NCBI RefSeq assembly: GCF_000685075.1 | Contig: NZ_BAYD01000032.1 | Coordinates: 36,490 to 100,489 of the forward strand | Length of the DNA stretch: 64,000 bases | Origin: Paraburkholderia oxyphila NBRC 105797 | GTDB lineage: Bacteria; Pseudomonadota; Gammaproteobacteria; Burkholderiales; Burkholderiaceae | Reading direction: 5' to 3' | In this document: in pieces, positions 34,798-42,141 of the stretch | How positions within the stretch are numbered: position 1 is the first letter of the stretch | Layout: every line of letters starts with the position of its first letter | Notes under the pieces: model-generated | Seen by the model: only the letters and a program-made list of their open reading frames with translations | Databases searched by the model: none | What the model was told of the DNA's origin: nothing | Made by a program: the position numbers and the translations under genes

Positions 34798-35430
34798 TCA
34801 GGCGTACTCCGGTAGGCGTTTTTTAAGGATTTCCTCTAAATCAACGCTTATGCCAGGTCGGTATTCTCTGACCCAGTCGCACCAATCCTCGGGCGTCCCG
34901 GTTACAGATATTTTCCACGGCACCCCTCTAATGAACACTTCATGTTCACCCCTTTCTCCGTCACCCCTTCCTCCGCCGTACATTAATACGCTCTCGCGTG
35001 GCACGTCAGCAGCGATTACTATGGGCTTGCCGCTACCACAGCGGACGACAGCGAAGAATGCAGCTACGCCCCTGTCTGTTGTCCAGCTATACCCACACGC
35101 TGCACGCCTTTCGTCCACTCCAGACGTACCGCGATAGATACGTATCGTGTCTCCTTCAGGTAGCTTTTCCAAGCCGTATGAAGCGTACCTGAACATGGCG
35201 GTTAGTGTCCTTTCGGACTTTGCGGCTTTAATTACATTTAGGTGTCCAAATGACCATATAGTATTTAGGAAAGGGCCGTACGCGGTGCGTGGCATCTTTG
35301 CGCGGAACAGTTCTACCGCAAGCGCTGCCACTTCGTCATGTATGCCACATGCCAGGGCTACCCCGGCCTCCGCGTCGCCAGCAAAGGCACGCTCGATTTC
35401 CTCGATTTCCTCACGGTCGGAGTTCCTCAC
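34798..35430 (-). CDS. Putative ADP-ribosyltransferase-like protein (toxin or defence)
   Basis: 210 residues from GTG 35430. The centre reads IRIYRGTSGVDERRAACGYS WTTDRGVAAFFAVV and later GEHEVFIRGVPWKI. An Arg on the first strand, a Ser-x-Thr-like SWTT strand and a Glu-x-Glu-like EHE resemble the R-S-E signature of ADP-ribosyltransferases. The open frame continues upstream about 37 codons without a standard start (including ILRPVIAITKGKKITAVKRL), so the N-terminus is uncertain. It is alone on the minus strand, flanked by AT-rich DNA, as often seen for phage moron or defence genes. The fold assignment is inference. Confidence 0.55.
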   Translation of the reverse strand: MRNSDREEIEEIERAFAGDAEAGVALACGIHDEVAALAVELFRAKMPRTAYGPFLNTIWSFGHLNVIKAAKSERTLTAMFRYASYGLEKLPEGDTIRIYRGTSGVDERRAACGYSWTTDRGVAAFFAVVRCGSGKPIVIAADVPRESVLMYGGGRGDGERGEHEVFIRGVPWKISVTGTPEDWCDWVREYRPGISVDLEEILKKRLPEYA

Positions 35431-35546
35431 GCGTTGGATTAATCGGTTCTTAATTTGGAGTCGTTTAACGGCAGTAATTTTTTTCCCCTTAGTAATTGCG
35501 ATGACGGGACGAAGTATATCGACACAAAAGAAGAATGCAACAACTA

Positions 35547-35610
35547 TTTAGTCTGATTTTATGCACCCGGATTTTAGTCTGATATACGGAACTCGGATTT
35601 AGTCTGATAT
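35547..35610. repeat. Three 25-26-bp direct repeats containing TTTAGTCTGAT
   Basis: Copies of TTTAGTCTGAT start at 35547, 35573 and about 35599. The last two share CGGATTTAGTCTGATATAC (the middle copy has one extra T). They lie upstream of the ART-like gene and could be operators or plasmid iterons. A related GTCTGATTA motif recurs at 40,841-41,023. Confidence 0.7.
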
Positions 35611-36086
35611 ACAGCACAGGGGTCAGTGATAAAGTCTGTAAAAATGTCAGTGGTAAATCGTGTTGATCGCGGTGAGCACCATGGCGTCTTCCATCTTTCT
35701 CAGACTATATACAAATTAGCAACAGTGTTTTGTCGTTTCCGCAACAAAAAGCGGTGCCGAAACTTGCAATTTGATGGTGTAGCTGCACGAAACCTGATTT
35801 CGCGCAGTTAATAGAAGGTGTTCGGAAATTAAATCGGACTAGCTACACGTTGCAGGGACAACCGGCGGGGCGTGTTAGTGAAAATGACCTACCGGAACAA
35901 TAGAGGTCAAGCGTGGGATGTGGCGAGTAACGCCTATTAGACTAGTCTGGCCCTCAGATCGACAGTAGCTAATAGGTATGTGCTGGTGAGGTAGAGCGCA
36001 TTGTGGGGGTAAGCATATAAGCCCTGATAGTCTGCCTTGTTACAGAGTCTTGTGCGACGACTGTAACCCTTATACGCGGCTCCATA
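35611..36086. other. AT-rich gene-free region
   Basis: No coding frame here has a convincing start, ribosome-binding site or family likeness. The base composition is the most AT-rich of the window, consistent with an origin or regulatory region, but I see no DnaA boxes or further iterons I can defend. Confidence 0.5.
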
Positions 36087-36226
36087 CTTGGCAGACATAT
36101 AGTCTTCAAGGTGGTAAGCGGAAGGTGCCCCTCGAAGCTCAGGACTTAAAGGTCTTGGGTATGGGGGATGTTTTGCCTTTCCGCTCACCACCTTGGCAGA
36201 CAGACGGTTTTAGATTGTTTTTTTGT
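36087..36226 (+). ncRNA. Candidate structured RNA with long stem
   Basis: A 17-nt arm (36107-36123, CAAGGTGGTAAGCGGAA) pairs with 36179-36195 with one mismatch. The loop has further pairing (GCCCC with GGGGG). CTTGGCAGACA occurs on both sides (36087-36097 and 36192-36202), and a T-run follows at 36217-36223. It could be an antisense or replication-control RNA; a transposon scar is also possible. No known family is recognised. Confidence 0.4.
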
Positions 36227-36424
36227 CTTTAACTTATACATACTGAGCGCCGCCCCTGCTCCATCCTGTTTCTAACTGAAATTTTTGTCTCGCCCCTTGG
36301 GGCGATCCACGGGCGCGAGCGCAGCGAGTGTCCGATTGCCCACAATGCACCCGTCCGGAATCAATCTGATATCTATAGGACCGATGCGGCGCATTTACTC
36401 CTGATTCTGAGTTTTTCGCACTCG

Positions 36425-36457
36425 AAAGCCCCATTCCGAAAGGTCTGGGGCTTTTTT
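36425..36457 (+). terminator. Rho-independent terminator
   Basis: AAAGCCCCA (36425-36433) pairs with TGGGGCTTT (36446-36454), with a T-run. It ends a transcript coming from the gene-free region, which supports an RNA being made there. Confidence 0.85.
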
Positions 36458-36627
36458 CTTTTCCAGTCAATGGCTTGGCGCTATACAAGATTTTCTGCTA
36501 AGGCATATGAAAAATCATTATAAGAAAAAGAGGGTTTCGGGGCCGATGTTCCACCGAACGACCAAGAAAAGCTCAATTTGATAGTAAATAAAGTGCAGAA
36601 GTAATCCCAACCCTTCTAGGAAATCAA

Positions 36628-36819
36628 ATGACTACCGAACGCAAGCGCCCGTTTACGCGGGTGGCTATTGAACTACCAGACGACTTGCACGCAGTGCTAA
36701 AGGCAATGGCAAAGGATCGGGACACTACGCTGTCGAAACTTGCCCGCCATTACCTGCGTGTAGGTTACGCGGCAGATATCGAACGCGCCCGCATTGAGCG
36801 CATTTCCGAATTCCTCTAA
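36628..36819 (+). CDS. Ribbon-helix-helix protein (Arc/CopG-like)
   Basis: 63 residues. KRPFTRVAIELPDDLHAVLK forms the strand and first helix, and DTTLSKLARHYLRVGYA the second, the pattern of Arc/CopG DNA-binding dimers. These are often phage repressors, plasmid copy controllers or antitoxins. It is the first gene of a rightward group; the next start is 24 bp further on. The partner DNA site is not obvious. Confidence 0.75.
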   Translation: MTTERKRPFTRVAIELPDDLHAVLKAMAKDRDTTLSKLARHYLRVGYAADIERARIERISEFL

Positions 36820-36842
36820 CTCACTCTCACAAGAATTCAACT

Positions 36843-37286
36843 ATGAACCTTTCATTCGACGTTCAAATCAGCATTGGCGAACTCTCTGCAATTACGGGAT
36901 TCAGCTATGACGAAATCCAACGCCGCGCCCGTATGGTGCTCGCGGAAATGTACGCACCTCCTGGAGTCGTTCCCGACCGTAGGCCGTCGCGTATCAAGTT
37001 CATCCGCGAAAACGGTGAGGCGCTTTATGAACAGTACGCCAAGCACCGCGCATACGAACAGGTTCGCGACCACGGCACCACAGAGGATATTCACTATGAC
37101 GAGTCGCTAGCCTACAGCATCGCGTATCACGTGGATAAGGCGAATGATCGCCGTAACCACAAACACTACAACGCAGTCTTCGAAAAGTGCGCTGCATACC
37201 GCCACGCGCTGTATGACGTGCTACCAGCGGTCAAAGCCCATTGCGACGCAGCGCCCGTTAGAAAGCGCCCGTCACGCCGCACCTAA
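36843..37286 (+). CDS. Hypothetical phage protein
   Basis: 147 residues. The N-terminus (IGELSAITGFSYDEIQRRAR) could be a small helix-turn-helix; the middle is Tyr/His-rich (HRAYEQVRDHGTTEDIHYDE), and the C-terminus is basic. No family is recognised. It follows the ribbon-helix-helix gene and precedes the Rha/KilAC gene, so it probably belongs to the early control operon. Confidence 0.6.
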   Translation: MNLSFDVQISIGELSAITGFSYDEIQRRARMVLAEMYAPPGVVPDRRPSRIKFIRENGEALYEQYAKHRAYEQVRDHGTTEDIHYDESLAYSIAYHVDKANDRRNHKHYNAVFEKCAAYRHALYDVLPAVKAHCDAAPVRKRPSRRT

Positions 37287-37293
37287 CAACGTG

Positions 37294-37321
37294 AGGTTTC
37301 CCCCAAAACGGGGGAAAACCT
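37294..37321. other. Inverted repeat in front of the Rha/KilAC gene
   Basis: AGGTTTCCCCC (37294-37304) pairs with GGGGGAAAACCT (37310-37321) around a short loop. There is no T-run, so this is more likely an operator or a translation-control hairpin than a terminator. Confidence 0.5.
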
Positions 37322-37384
37322 ATGCCGGCCAAAAGCTGGACACCCTCAGGCGACAACCCGTCGTTATTACTCGGAGTAACTACC

Positions 37385-38284
37385 ATGTCCAATCTCATGA
37401 ACTTTGATCCGCTCGCTACGGTCACGATGAACAGCCGCGAAATTGCGGACATACTCAAGGTGCGACACGATAGCGTCAAGCGAGCCATCGAACGCTTGGC
37501 AGAACGGGGCGCAATTGTCCAACCACCAATGGTGGATGAAGCCGGAACAGACGCTATGGGCCGTCCACGCGACACCCAAGTGTATGTGTTCAGTGGCAAG
37601 AAAGGGCGCAACGATACTTATACGGTCGTGGCGCAGCTTTGCCCCGAATTCACAGCCGCCATCGTGGAGCGCTGGCTTGAACTTGAAGAAGGGTTGAAAA
37701 CCAAATCTCCCCCATTGCCCAACTTCGAAGACCCCGCAGAAGCGGCAATGGCTTGGGCTGAACAGTACCGCGCGAAGACACTGGCAATCGCACAGGCTGA
37801 CGAGGCTCAGGCGCTCGCAGACCGTCGCAGGGGCTACATTCAACAATACAAGGCGCAAGCGGTCGAGTACGAGAAAGAACTAACCCAGCAGGACCGCACA
37901 ATCAAGGCGCTGGAACCCGCTAAACAGTTCACCCAGACGTTTGTCGAACGTGACGAGGATATGGGCTTTCGCGAAGTCGTGAAGATGCTAAAGGGCAAGT
38001 TCTCCACGATCACGGAAACATCGTTCCGTGAATTCCTGGTCAAGAGCGGCTTTCAATACAAGCTGGCCGGGAAGTATGTACCGAAAGAGCCATACGACAG
38101 CAATGCACGTGGCCTATTCCGCCCGACCGTGAACAGCTTCGGTGACAAAGAATGGAAGTTCACGCGTAAGGGCTTTCTTTGGATTAGCGAGCTATGGGAA
38201 GGCGAAGAAAAGCAACGCGTAGCCACACAACGCGCACGAGCAATGATCCGCTCACACGGACTGTTCAACAAAGTGGGAGCCTAA
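37385..38284 (+). CDS. Rha/KilAC-domain phage regulatory protein (antirepressor-like)
   Basis: 299 residues. The N-terminal Rha domain (MNSREIADILKVRHDSVKRA, then GRNDTYTVVAQLCPEFTAAI VERW) is followed by a coiled-coil linker (about 125-185) and a C-terminal KilAC domain (MGFREVVKMLKGKFSTITET SFREFLVKSG, ending FTRKGFLWISELW). Such proteins act as antirepressors or early regulators in temperate phages. I chose the ATG at 37385, which has GGAG upstream; the longer frame begins in the inverted repeat. Confidence 0.85.
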   Translation: MSNLMNFDPLATVTMNSREIADILKVRHDSVKRAIERLAERGAIVQPPMVDEAGTDAMGRPRDTQVYVFSGKKGRNDTYTVVAQLCPEFTAAIVERWLELEEGLKTKSPPLPNFEDPAEAAMAWAEQYRAKTLAIAQADEAQALADRRRGYIQQYKAQAVEYEKELTQQDRTIKALEPAKQFTQTFVERDEDMGFREVVKMLKGKFSTITETSFREFLVKSGFQYKLAGKYVPKEPYDSNARGLFRPTVNSFGDKEWKFTRKGFLWISELWEGEEKQRVATQRARAMIRSHGLFNKVGA

Positions 38285-38287
38285 GCC

Positions 38288-38545
38288 ATGAGTCTGAAAG
38301 AGCATCTAATCGAGTGCGTGACCGAGATTGCGCCCGTCGTCCACCGCCTACAAGATCGCATGCACTCAGGCGAACAGCTACACGAGGAATATACCTACTA
38401 TGTTATACGCCTGGGTGACCTACTGCTAGTCGCTCATACCGTGGGCGACAAAGCCCAGGAAGGCCACGTATCACGTTTGATCGGTCGCTTGTCGTCAACC
38501 GCTAACTCCACCATCTACCAAAACTCACATGAAGAAACTCATTGA
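38288..38545 (+). CDS. Small hypothetical protein
   Basis: 85 residues (MSLKEHLIECVTEIAPVVHR), mainly helical with no motif I recognise. It starts right after the Rha/KilAC stop, with GGGAGC upstream, and its end overlaps a 32-codon frame for a membrane peptide. Its position suggests translation coupled to the regulator. Confidence 0.6.
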   Translation: MSLKEHLIECVTEIAPVVHRLQDRMHSGEQLHEEYTYYVIRLGDLLLVAHTVGDKAQEGHVSRLIGRLSSTANSTIYQNSHEETH

Positions 38546-38627
38546 AAACCCAGTCGGCAATTTTGCTCTCGCTTTGTTGGCCGGTGCGGTAGTTATTGAA
38601 TTGGTGCTATGCGTGCTCCACATCTAA
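38529..38627 (+). CDS. Small single-span membrane peptide (32 aa)
   Basis: Codes MKKLIENPVGNFALALLAGA followed by 12 residues ending LCVLHI. It overlaps the end of the preceding gene and stops 7 bp before a terminator. A Lys-rich start and one hydrophobic span are clear. It resembles in size (32 residues) the peptide at 31,249-31,347, but the sequences are not alike. Function unknown. Confidence 0.5.
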   Translation: MKKLIENPVGNFALALLAGAVVIELVLCVLHI

Positions 38628-38634
38628 AACGGAC

Positions 38635-38657
38635 AGCCCGCCCAGCGCGGGCTTTTT
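38635..38657 (+). terminator. Terminator of the early regulatory operon
   Basis: AGCCCGC (38635-38641) pairs with GCGGGCT (38647-38653), followed by TTTT. Confidence 0.88.
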
Positions 38658-38664
38658 CCTATCC

Positions 38665-39231
38665 ATGCTCCAGAAACGACATTTCACCTTTGACGACCTG
38701 CACGCCATCATTCTGCATCTCGACAGAGCACCACCATCCGAAGTCGCGTCAGCCTGGCACCTACCGATCGAACTCATCGAAAGCATCCCGGAAAAGCTCA
38801 CCAGTCAGAACCTGCACGATATCCGCATCAGGGGCCTGGTAATCGAGTTTGAAGCCCCTACACGCCATCTAACCCTGTTTGAACTGGCGGCAAAGGATCA
38901 AATCGAGATATACGGGGAAGTTCTCACGGTCGCCAGGCTGAAGCGCATGCTCGGTATCAAAACCCGGCGCAAAGCACCACTACCCGGCAAACCCCTGATA
39001 TCCCATCGGCGCAAACTCTCACCCATTCAGATTCAGCAGGTTCGCGAAATGGTCACCCTTCCGATCAACAAAGGCGAAATCTGCAGGCTGTTCAATCTCT
39101 CCATGTCAGGTCTGTACAAGATACGGGCGCGGGATATCTACCAGGAAATCCCGGACGACCCGTCATCGATCGACCACGCGTCAGAAGAGATTCAGAACCT
39201 CGTCAAACACGCACGGGAAATACTCCAATGA
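38665..39231 (+). CDS. Putative helix-turn-helix phage regulator
   Basis: 188 residues. The C-terminal part LSPIQIQQVREMVTLPINKG EICRLFNLSMSGLYKIRARD looks like a resolvase-type (HTH_7) helix-turn-helix. The N-terminal half (FTFDDLHAIILHLDRAPPSE) may be a second such domain. There is no recombinase catalytic domain. Its stop overlaps the next start by 4 bp. I chose the ATG at 38665, since the longer frame would begin before the terminator. Confidence 0.6.
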   Translation: MLQKRHFTFDDLHAIILHLDRAPPSEVASAWHLPIELIESIPEKLTSQNLHDIRIRGLVIEFEAPTRHLTLFELAAKDQIEIYGEVLTVARLKRMLGIKTRRKAPLPGKPLISHRRKLSPIQIQQVREMVTLPINKGEICRLFNLSMSGLYKIRARDIYQEIPDDPSSIDHASEEIQNLVKHAREILQ

Positions 39232-40085
39232 AACTCAGTCCAACACAAATCGAAGCACTCCAGCAAGAATTCTCGTATTGCCCCAGCACGGGCGCAATCA
39301 AACGCGGTAACCGCGTGATCCAATCGTATCAAACGCTGGTGCATATCGACGGTAAAGCATTCAAGGCAACGCGGGGCCGTCTGGCGTACCTCCTGAACAC
39401 AGGAAAAGACATTCCAGCGTCAGGCATTATCAAGTATCGAGATAACAATTCGAAAAACACACAATGGGCGAACATCGAACTGTCCACATACGCCAAACGC
39501 AAGCGCGCACCATTCACACCACGTAAGCCCTTGCTCGACCATCTAGAGTTTCTTCAATCCTGTTTCCACTACAACCCTGACACGGGCCAGCTAACGTGGA
39601 AAGAACGCCCAGACCACCACTTCAAACGCCCACAAGACGCCAAAGCGTGGAATACACGACACAAGGGCAAACCCGCTGGCACTCCACAAGCCAAAAACGG
39701 ACGCCTCCAAATCTACATCAAGGGGAAAACCAACCTGCACGTATACGCCTCGTCGGTCGCGTGGGTGCTGTTCACCCGCTCTGACGTACCAGACGGGCTG
39801 GTGATCGACTTTAAGAACCGTGTGCCTGACGACAACCGTATCGCTAACCTACGCCTGGCAACACGAGGGGAAGATATGTTGAACGCGATTCGACCAATCG
39901 GCAGGTCTGGCGTACGCGGTGTGACCGAACACGAGAACGGAACATTCCAGGCGTGGATTCGTATCAAGCGAAAAGACCTCAAGGTCTCTGAATCCAAATC
40001 CTTTGACAGCCTGCAAGCAGCAACCGCTTGGCGTCACGCAAAGGAAATTCAATACTTTGGGGAATTCGCCCCACATGCAATTTAA
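39228..40085 (+). CDS. Tandem degenerate HNH-like protein with AP2-type DNA-binding domain
   Basis: 285 residues. Two related modules are seen. Residues 5-85 hold FSYCPSTGAIKRGNRV and LAYLLNTGKDIPASGIIKYR ... NTQWANIELST; residues 100-215 hold FHYNPDTGQLTWKERP and VAWVLFTRSDVPDGLVIDFK ... DNRIANLRLAT. The second is the HNH homing-endonuclease pattern, but the histidine of the usual IDHxN is Phe in one module and Tyr in the other. An AP2-like domain (GVRGVTEHENGTFQAWIRIK) ends the protein. It is probably a DNA-binding protein that has lost nuclease activity. Confidence 0.7.
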   Translation: MKLSPTQIEALQQEFSYCPSTGAIKRGNRVIQSYQTLVHIDGKAFKATRGRLAYLLNTGKDIPASGIIKYRDNNSKNTQWANIELSTYAKRKRAPFTPRKPLLDHLEFLQSCFHYNPDTGQLTWKERPDHHFKRPQDAKAWNTRHKGKPAGTPQAKNGRLQIYIKGKTNLHVYASSVAWVLFTRSDVPDGLVIDFKNRVPDDNRIANLRLATRGEDMLNAIRPIGRSGVRGVTEHENGTFQAWIRIKRKDLKVSESKSFDSLQAATAWRHAKEIQYFGEFAPHAI

Positions 40086-40184
40086 GGTATGACAGCACGC
40101 AAGCGCCACTGCTCCCGAACATCAGTCATTGGGCAAGATGGCGCGTGCTGTCGTTTTACCGAACATTCACACCAGGAGGCTACT

Positions 40185-40808
40185 ATGGCCGGATCACCCG
40201 TCAAACGTGCTCGCATCGAGCAACTAGATAGCCTTGAGGAAACGATCTTCGCGAAACTCGAAGACGGTCGTTCATTGCAAGACATAGCATTCGAGTCCGG
40301 ATGCTCCAGACCATTCCTGGCGAAATGGTTGCAACGAACGCCCGAACGCTCACAGCGCTACGACAAAGCACGAGAGACAGCCGCACACGCACTGGCTGAC
40401 GATATCCAATCAGACGCAGCAAACACACTCAAACGTGCCATTGAAGGCAAGGCTAGCAAAACTGAAGTCGCAGCCGCAAAACTCGCAGGCGATACCAAGC
40501 GTTGGCTAGCTGGCGTGTGGAACGGCAAGTATTCAGAGAACAAAGCCAACGTTGCAGTAAACATAGACCTGGGCAGTTCATTCCTGTCTGTCATGCGGCG
40601 CGGCGCGCCAAGCGTACAGAGTGAATCGAGCGCCCATGTTCCACGCGTTGAGGATATCGGTCCGCGTGACGAACCAAGGCACGAACCAAAGATGGTTGCG
40701 TACAGCGAACCTGACGTGATCGATGTATTGGATGTGGCTGCGCCCGTGGATGACGACAAACAACCCGTGTTGGTGCGCCATTCGGACTTCACCCTGTTCG
40801 ATGAGTGA
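40185..40808 (+). CDS. Terminase small subunit (probable)
   Basis: 207 residues. LEDGRSLQDIAFESGCSRPF LAKWLQ is a helix-turn-helix, followed by a helical region (YDKARETAAHALADDIQSDA, KLAGDTKRWLAGVWNGKYSE) typical of phage terminase small subunits that recognise the packaging site. The C-terminal 70 residues are acidic and disordered. A perfect AGGAGG lies 7 bases before the ATG at 40185. Unusually, about 1.3 kb separates it from the large subunit gene. Confidence 0.7.
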   Translation: MAGSPVKRARIEQLDSLEETIFAKLEDGRSLQDIAFESGCSRPFLAKWLQRTPERSQRYDKARETAAHALADDIQSDAANTLKRAIEGKASKTEVAAAKLAGDTKRWLAGVWNGKYSENKANVAVNIDLGSSFLSVMRRGAPSVQSESSAHVPRVEDIGPRDEPRHEPKMVAYSEPDVIDVLDVAAPVDDDKQPVLVRHSDFTLFDE

Positions 40809-40836
40809 TGAATCACGACGGGGAATAATGCGGGCG

Positions 40837-41050
40837 CATGGTCTGATTACGTGGACCAATCTGGGGCCGTCCGTGGTGGGAATGCCGTCCGTGGTGGGAA
40901 TCAACGATGAGTCATAGTCTGAATACGATGAATCATGGTCTGATTATGTGAACCAATCTGGGGCCGTCTGTCGCGGGACTGCCGTCCGTGGCGGGGGATC
41001 AACGATGAGTCATGGTCTGATTAGCTGCGCCAAGCTGGGGCCGTCTGTCG
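40837..41050. repeat. Three imperfect direct repeats between the terminase genes
   Basis: CATGGTCTGATTA recurs at 40837, 40934 and 41011, each followed by a CAATCTGGGGCCGTC-like block and copies of GCCGTCCGTGGTGGGA. Unit spacing is 97 and 77 bp. No gene is present. It may be part of a packaging or replication site, since it follows the small terminase gene. Confidence 0.7.
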
Positions 41051-41137
41051 GGGGCGGGAAAGTGACTGTTTCCCAATCACGCACATGCGCCTGCGCGCGT
41101 GAAAATTAACCGACCGCTCGGTCTGGTATTGGCAATG

Positions 41138-41451
41138 TGATATATCACTGGATGCGAACAGCTATCATTCACGCTCGATGCTGCGAATCGTTCGCATCTG
41201 CCCTGCTCCGGACACGCCCTGATTACACCGGTTCGGGGCCATCTTGACACGCGACATTATAAGTGTAATGTCGTGTATGACGCCTTATGTTCCACATTAT
41301 GGTAAATACGGCCCGAAACGGCGCGCTAGCTTACACATCGAAAGCGCCAGCCGTGCCGCCTGATATATCATGCGAACGCGAATCATTCGCGTCTCCTGGT
41401 GTTTGGTGTGTGATATATCAATACAAACGCGAACGAGTCGCATTTGCTGGC
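41138..41451. repeat. Three bipartite palindromic units: TGATATATCA plus GCGAA-N3-TTCGC
   Basis: TGATATATCA occurs at 41138-41147, 41362-41371 and 41411-41420. Each is followed by GCGAA-N3-TTCGC or a close relative (41183-41195, 41379-41391, 41439-41451), then a short ATCTG/GTCT-like end. Both parts are palindromes, so each unit could bind two dimeric proteins. The region is gene-free. Confidence 0.75.
41244..41273 (+). promoter_or_regulatory. Promoter-like site overlapped by an inverted repeat
   Basis: TTGACA (41244-41249) is followed after 16 bp by TAATGT (41266-41271). An inverted repeat CGACATTA / TAATGTCG (41252-41259 and 41266-41273) overlaps the -10 box, as for a repressible promoter. 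It points towards the late genes, though a minus-strand gene lies between. Confidence 0.45.
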
Positions 41452-41572
41452 CGCCGGGGTCCCCCCTTAAAGATGGTCGGGGGGCGCGATTCCGGAGTAC
41501 ACCACAGACCTACGGCACCCCGCCCAAAAATTTCCCGGACGCCAAAAAATTTCCCATAAGGTCTGAAAAATT

Positions 41573-41839
41573 CTAGGGTTTGGCGCTCCAGCTCAACAGC
41601 CCGAACACCAGCCAGATTAACAGACCTGCCCAGATGTGCGGCAGGACGAAACCCCCACCGAACAGCAGCGCGCCCCCCACGAAGTACAGGGCGCTGTTGT
41701 CGTCCTTTTTGGCGGGTGCCCTTCGCGCGGATGACGTAGCAGCCCGATAGGCCGCGTCATCGCCCGGATGGTACGGAAGCCCAGGGTGCGTATCCCTGTC
41801 GAGATTTTCCAGAAACTCGCGCAGTTCCTTATTCGTCAT
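41573..41839 (-). CDS. Small membrane protein, divergent from late genes
   Basis: 88 residues from the ATG at 41839, which has a strong AGGGAGG upstream. The N-terminus is polar (MTNKELREFLENLDRDTHPG), followed by two hydrophobic spans (LYFVGGALLFGGGFVLPHIW and AGLLIWLVFGLLSW). It is the only minus-strand gene amid the rightward phage genes, so it may be an accessory lysogeny gene acting at the membrane. Function unknown. Confidence 0.7.
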   Translation of the reverse strand: MTNKELREFLENLDRDTHPGLPYHPGDDAAYRAATSSARRAPAKKDDNSALYFVGGALLFGGGFVLPHIWAGLLIWLVFGLLSWSAKP

Positions 41840-41952
41840 GAAACCTCCCTGATTGCGTGAATGGGTGCCTGTGCTCGCACGGGATCGGTTGCAACTGCAA
41901 CTTCCAGGATTACTAACAGTTATCGCGTGCGGTGTCACGTGCCGGAGCACCT

Positions 41953-42141
41953 ATGCAAACGCTCACAAGTATACCCCCCGCCACAGACAAGACGCTACCG
42001 GATATCCCCCCGGAATTGATGGCGCAAAGCCCCCCACAACGAACCACACCCTGGCCTACCAGGGAACAGATACGCGCTCACCTGGTGCGCGAGCACGTGC
42101 AGGAGCACGACGGCATAAAAACGGAGTGCGACAGCACATGA
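41953..42141 (+). CDS. Small protein overlapping the terminase large subunit
   Basis: 62 residues (MQTLTSIPPATDKTLPDIPP). Its stop overlaps the terminase ATG (ATGA), which suggests coupled translation. Rich in proline and charged residues, with a helical C-terminus (REQIRAHLVREHVQEHDG). No family recognised. An upstream in-frame ATG at 41932 is possible. Confidence 0.55.
   Translation: MQTLTSIPPATDKTLPDIPPELMAQSPPQRTTPWPTREQIRAHLVREHVQEHDGIKTECDST

Noticed and set aside
35636..35650. CTGT-like sequence resembling a second LexA box
   Set aside because: The spacing is 7 not 8 and the second half is not ACAG.
35937..36191. Minus-strand frame of 84 codons, Tyr-rich
   Set aside because: It overlaps the long inverted repeat at 36,107-36,195, has no convincing ribosome-binding site and resembles no family; the RNA structure explains the sequence better.
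36234..36488. Minus-strand frame of 84 codons
   Set aside because: Overlaps a rho-independent terminator on the other strand and has no ribosome-binding site.
41287..41576. Short plus-strand frames in the palindromic repeat region
   Set aside because: They consist mostly of the repeats themselves and lack start signals.
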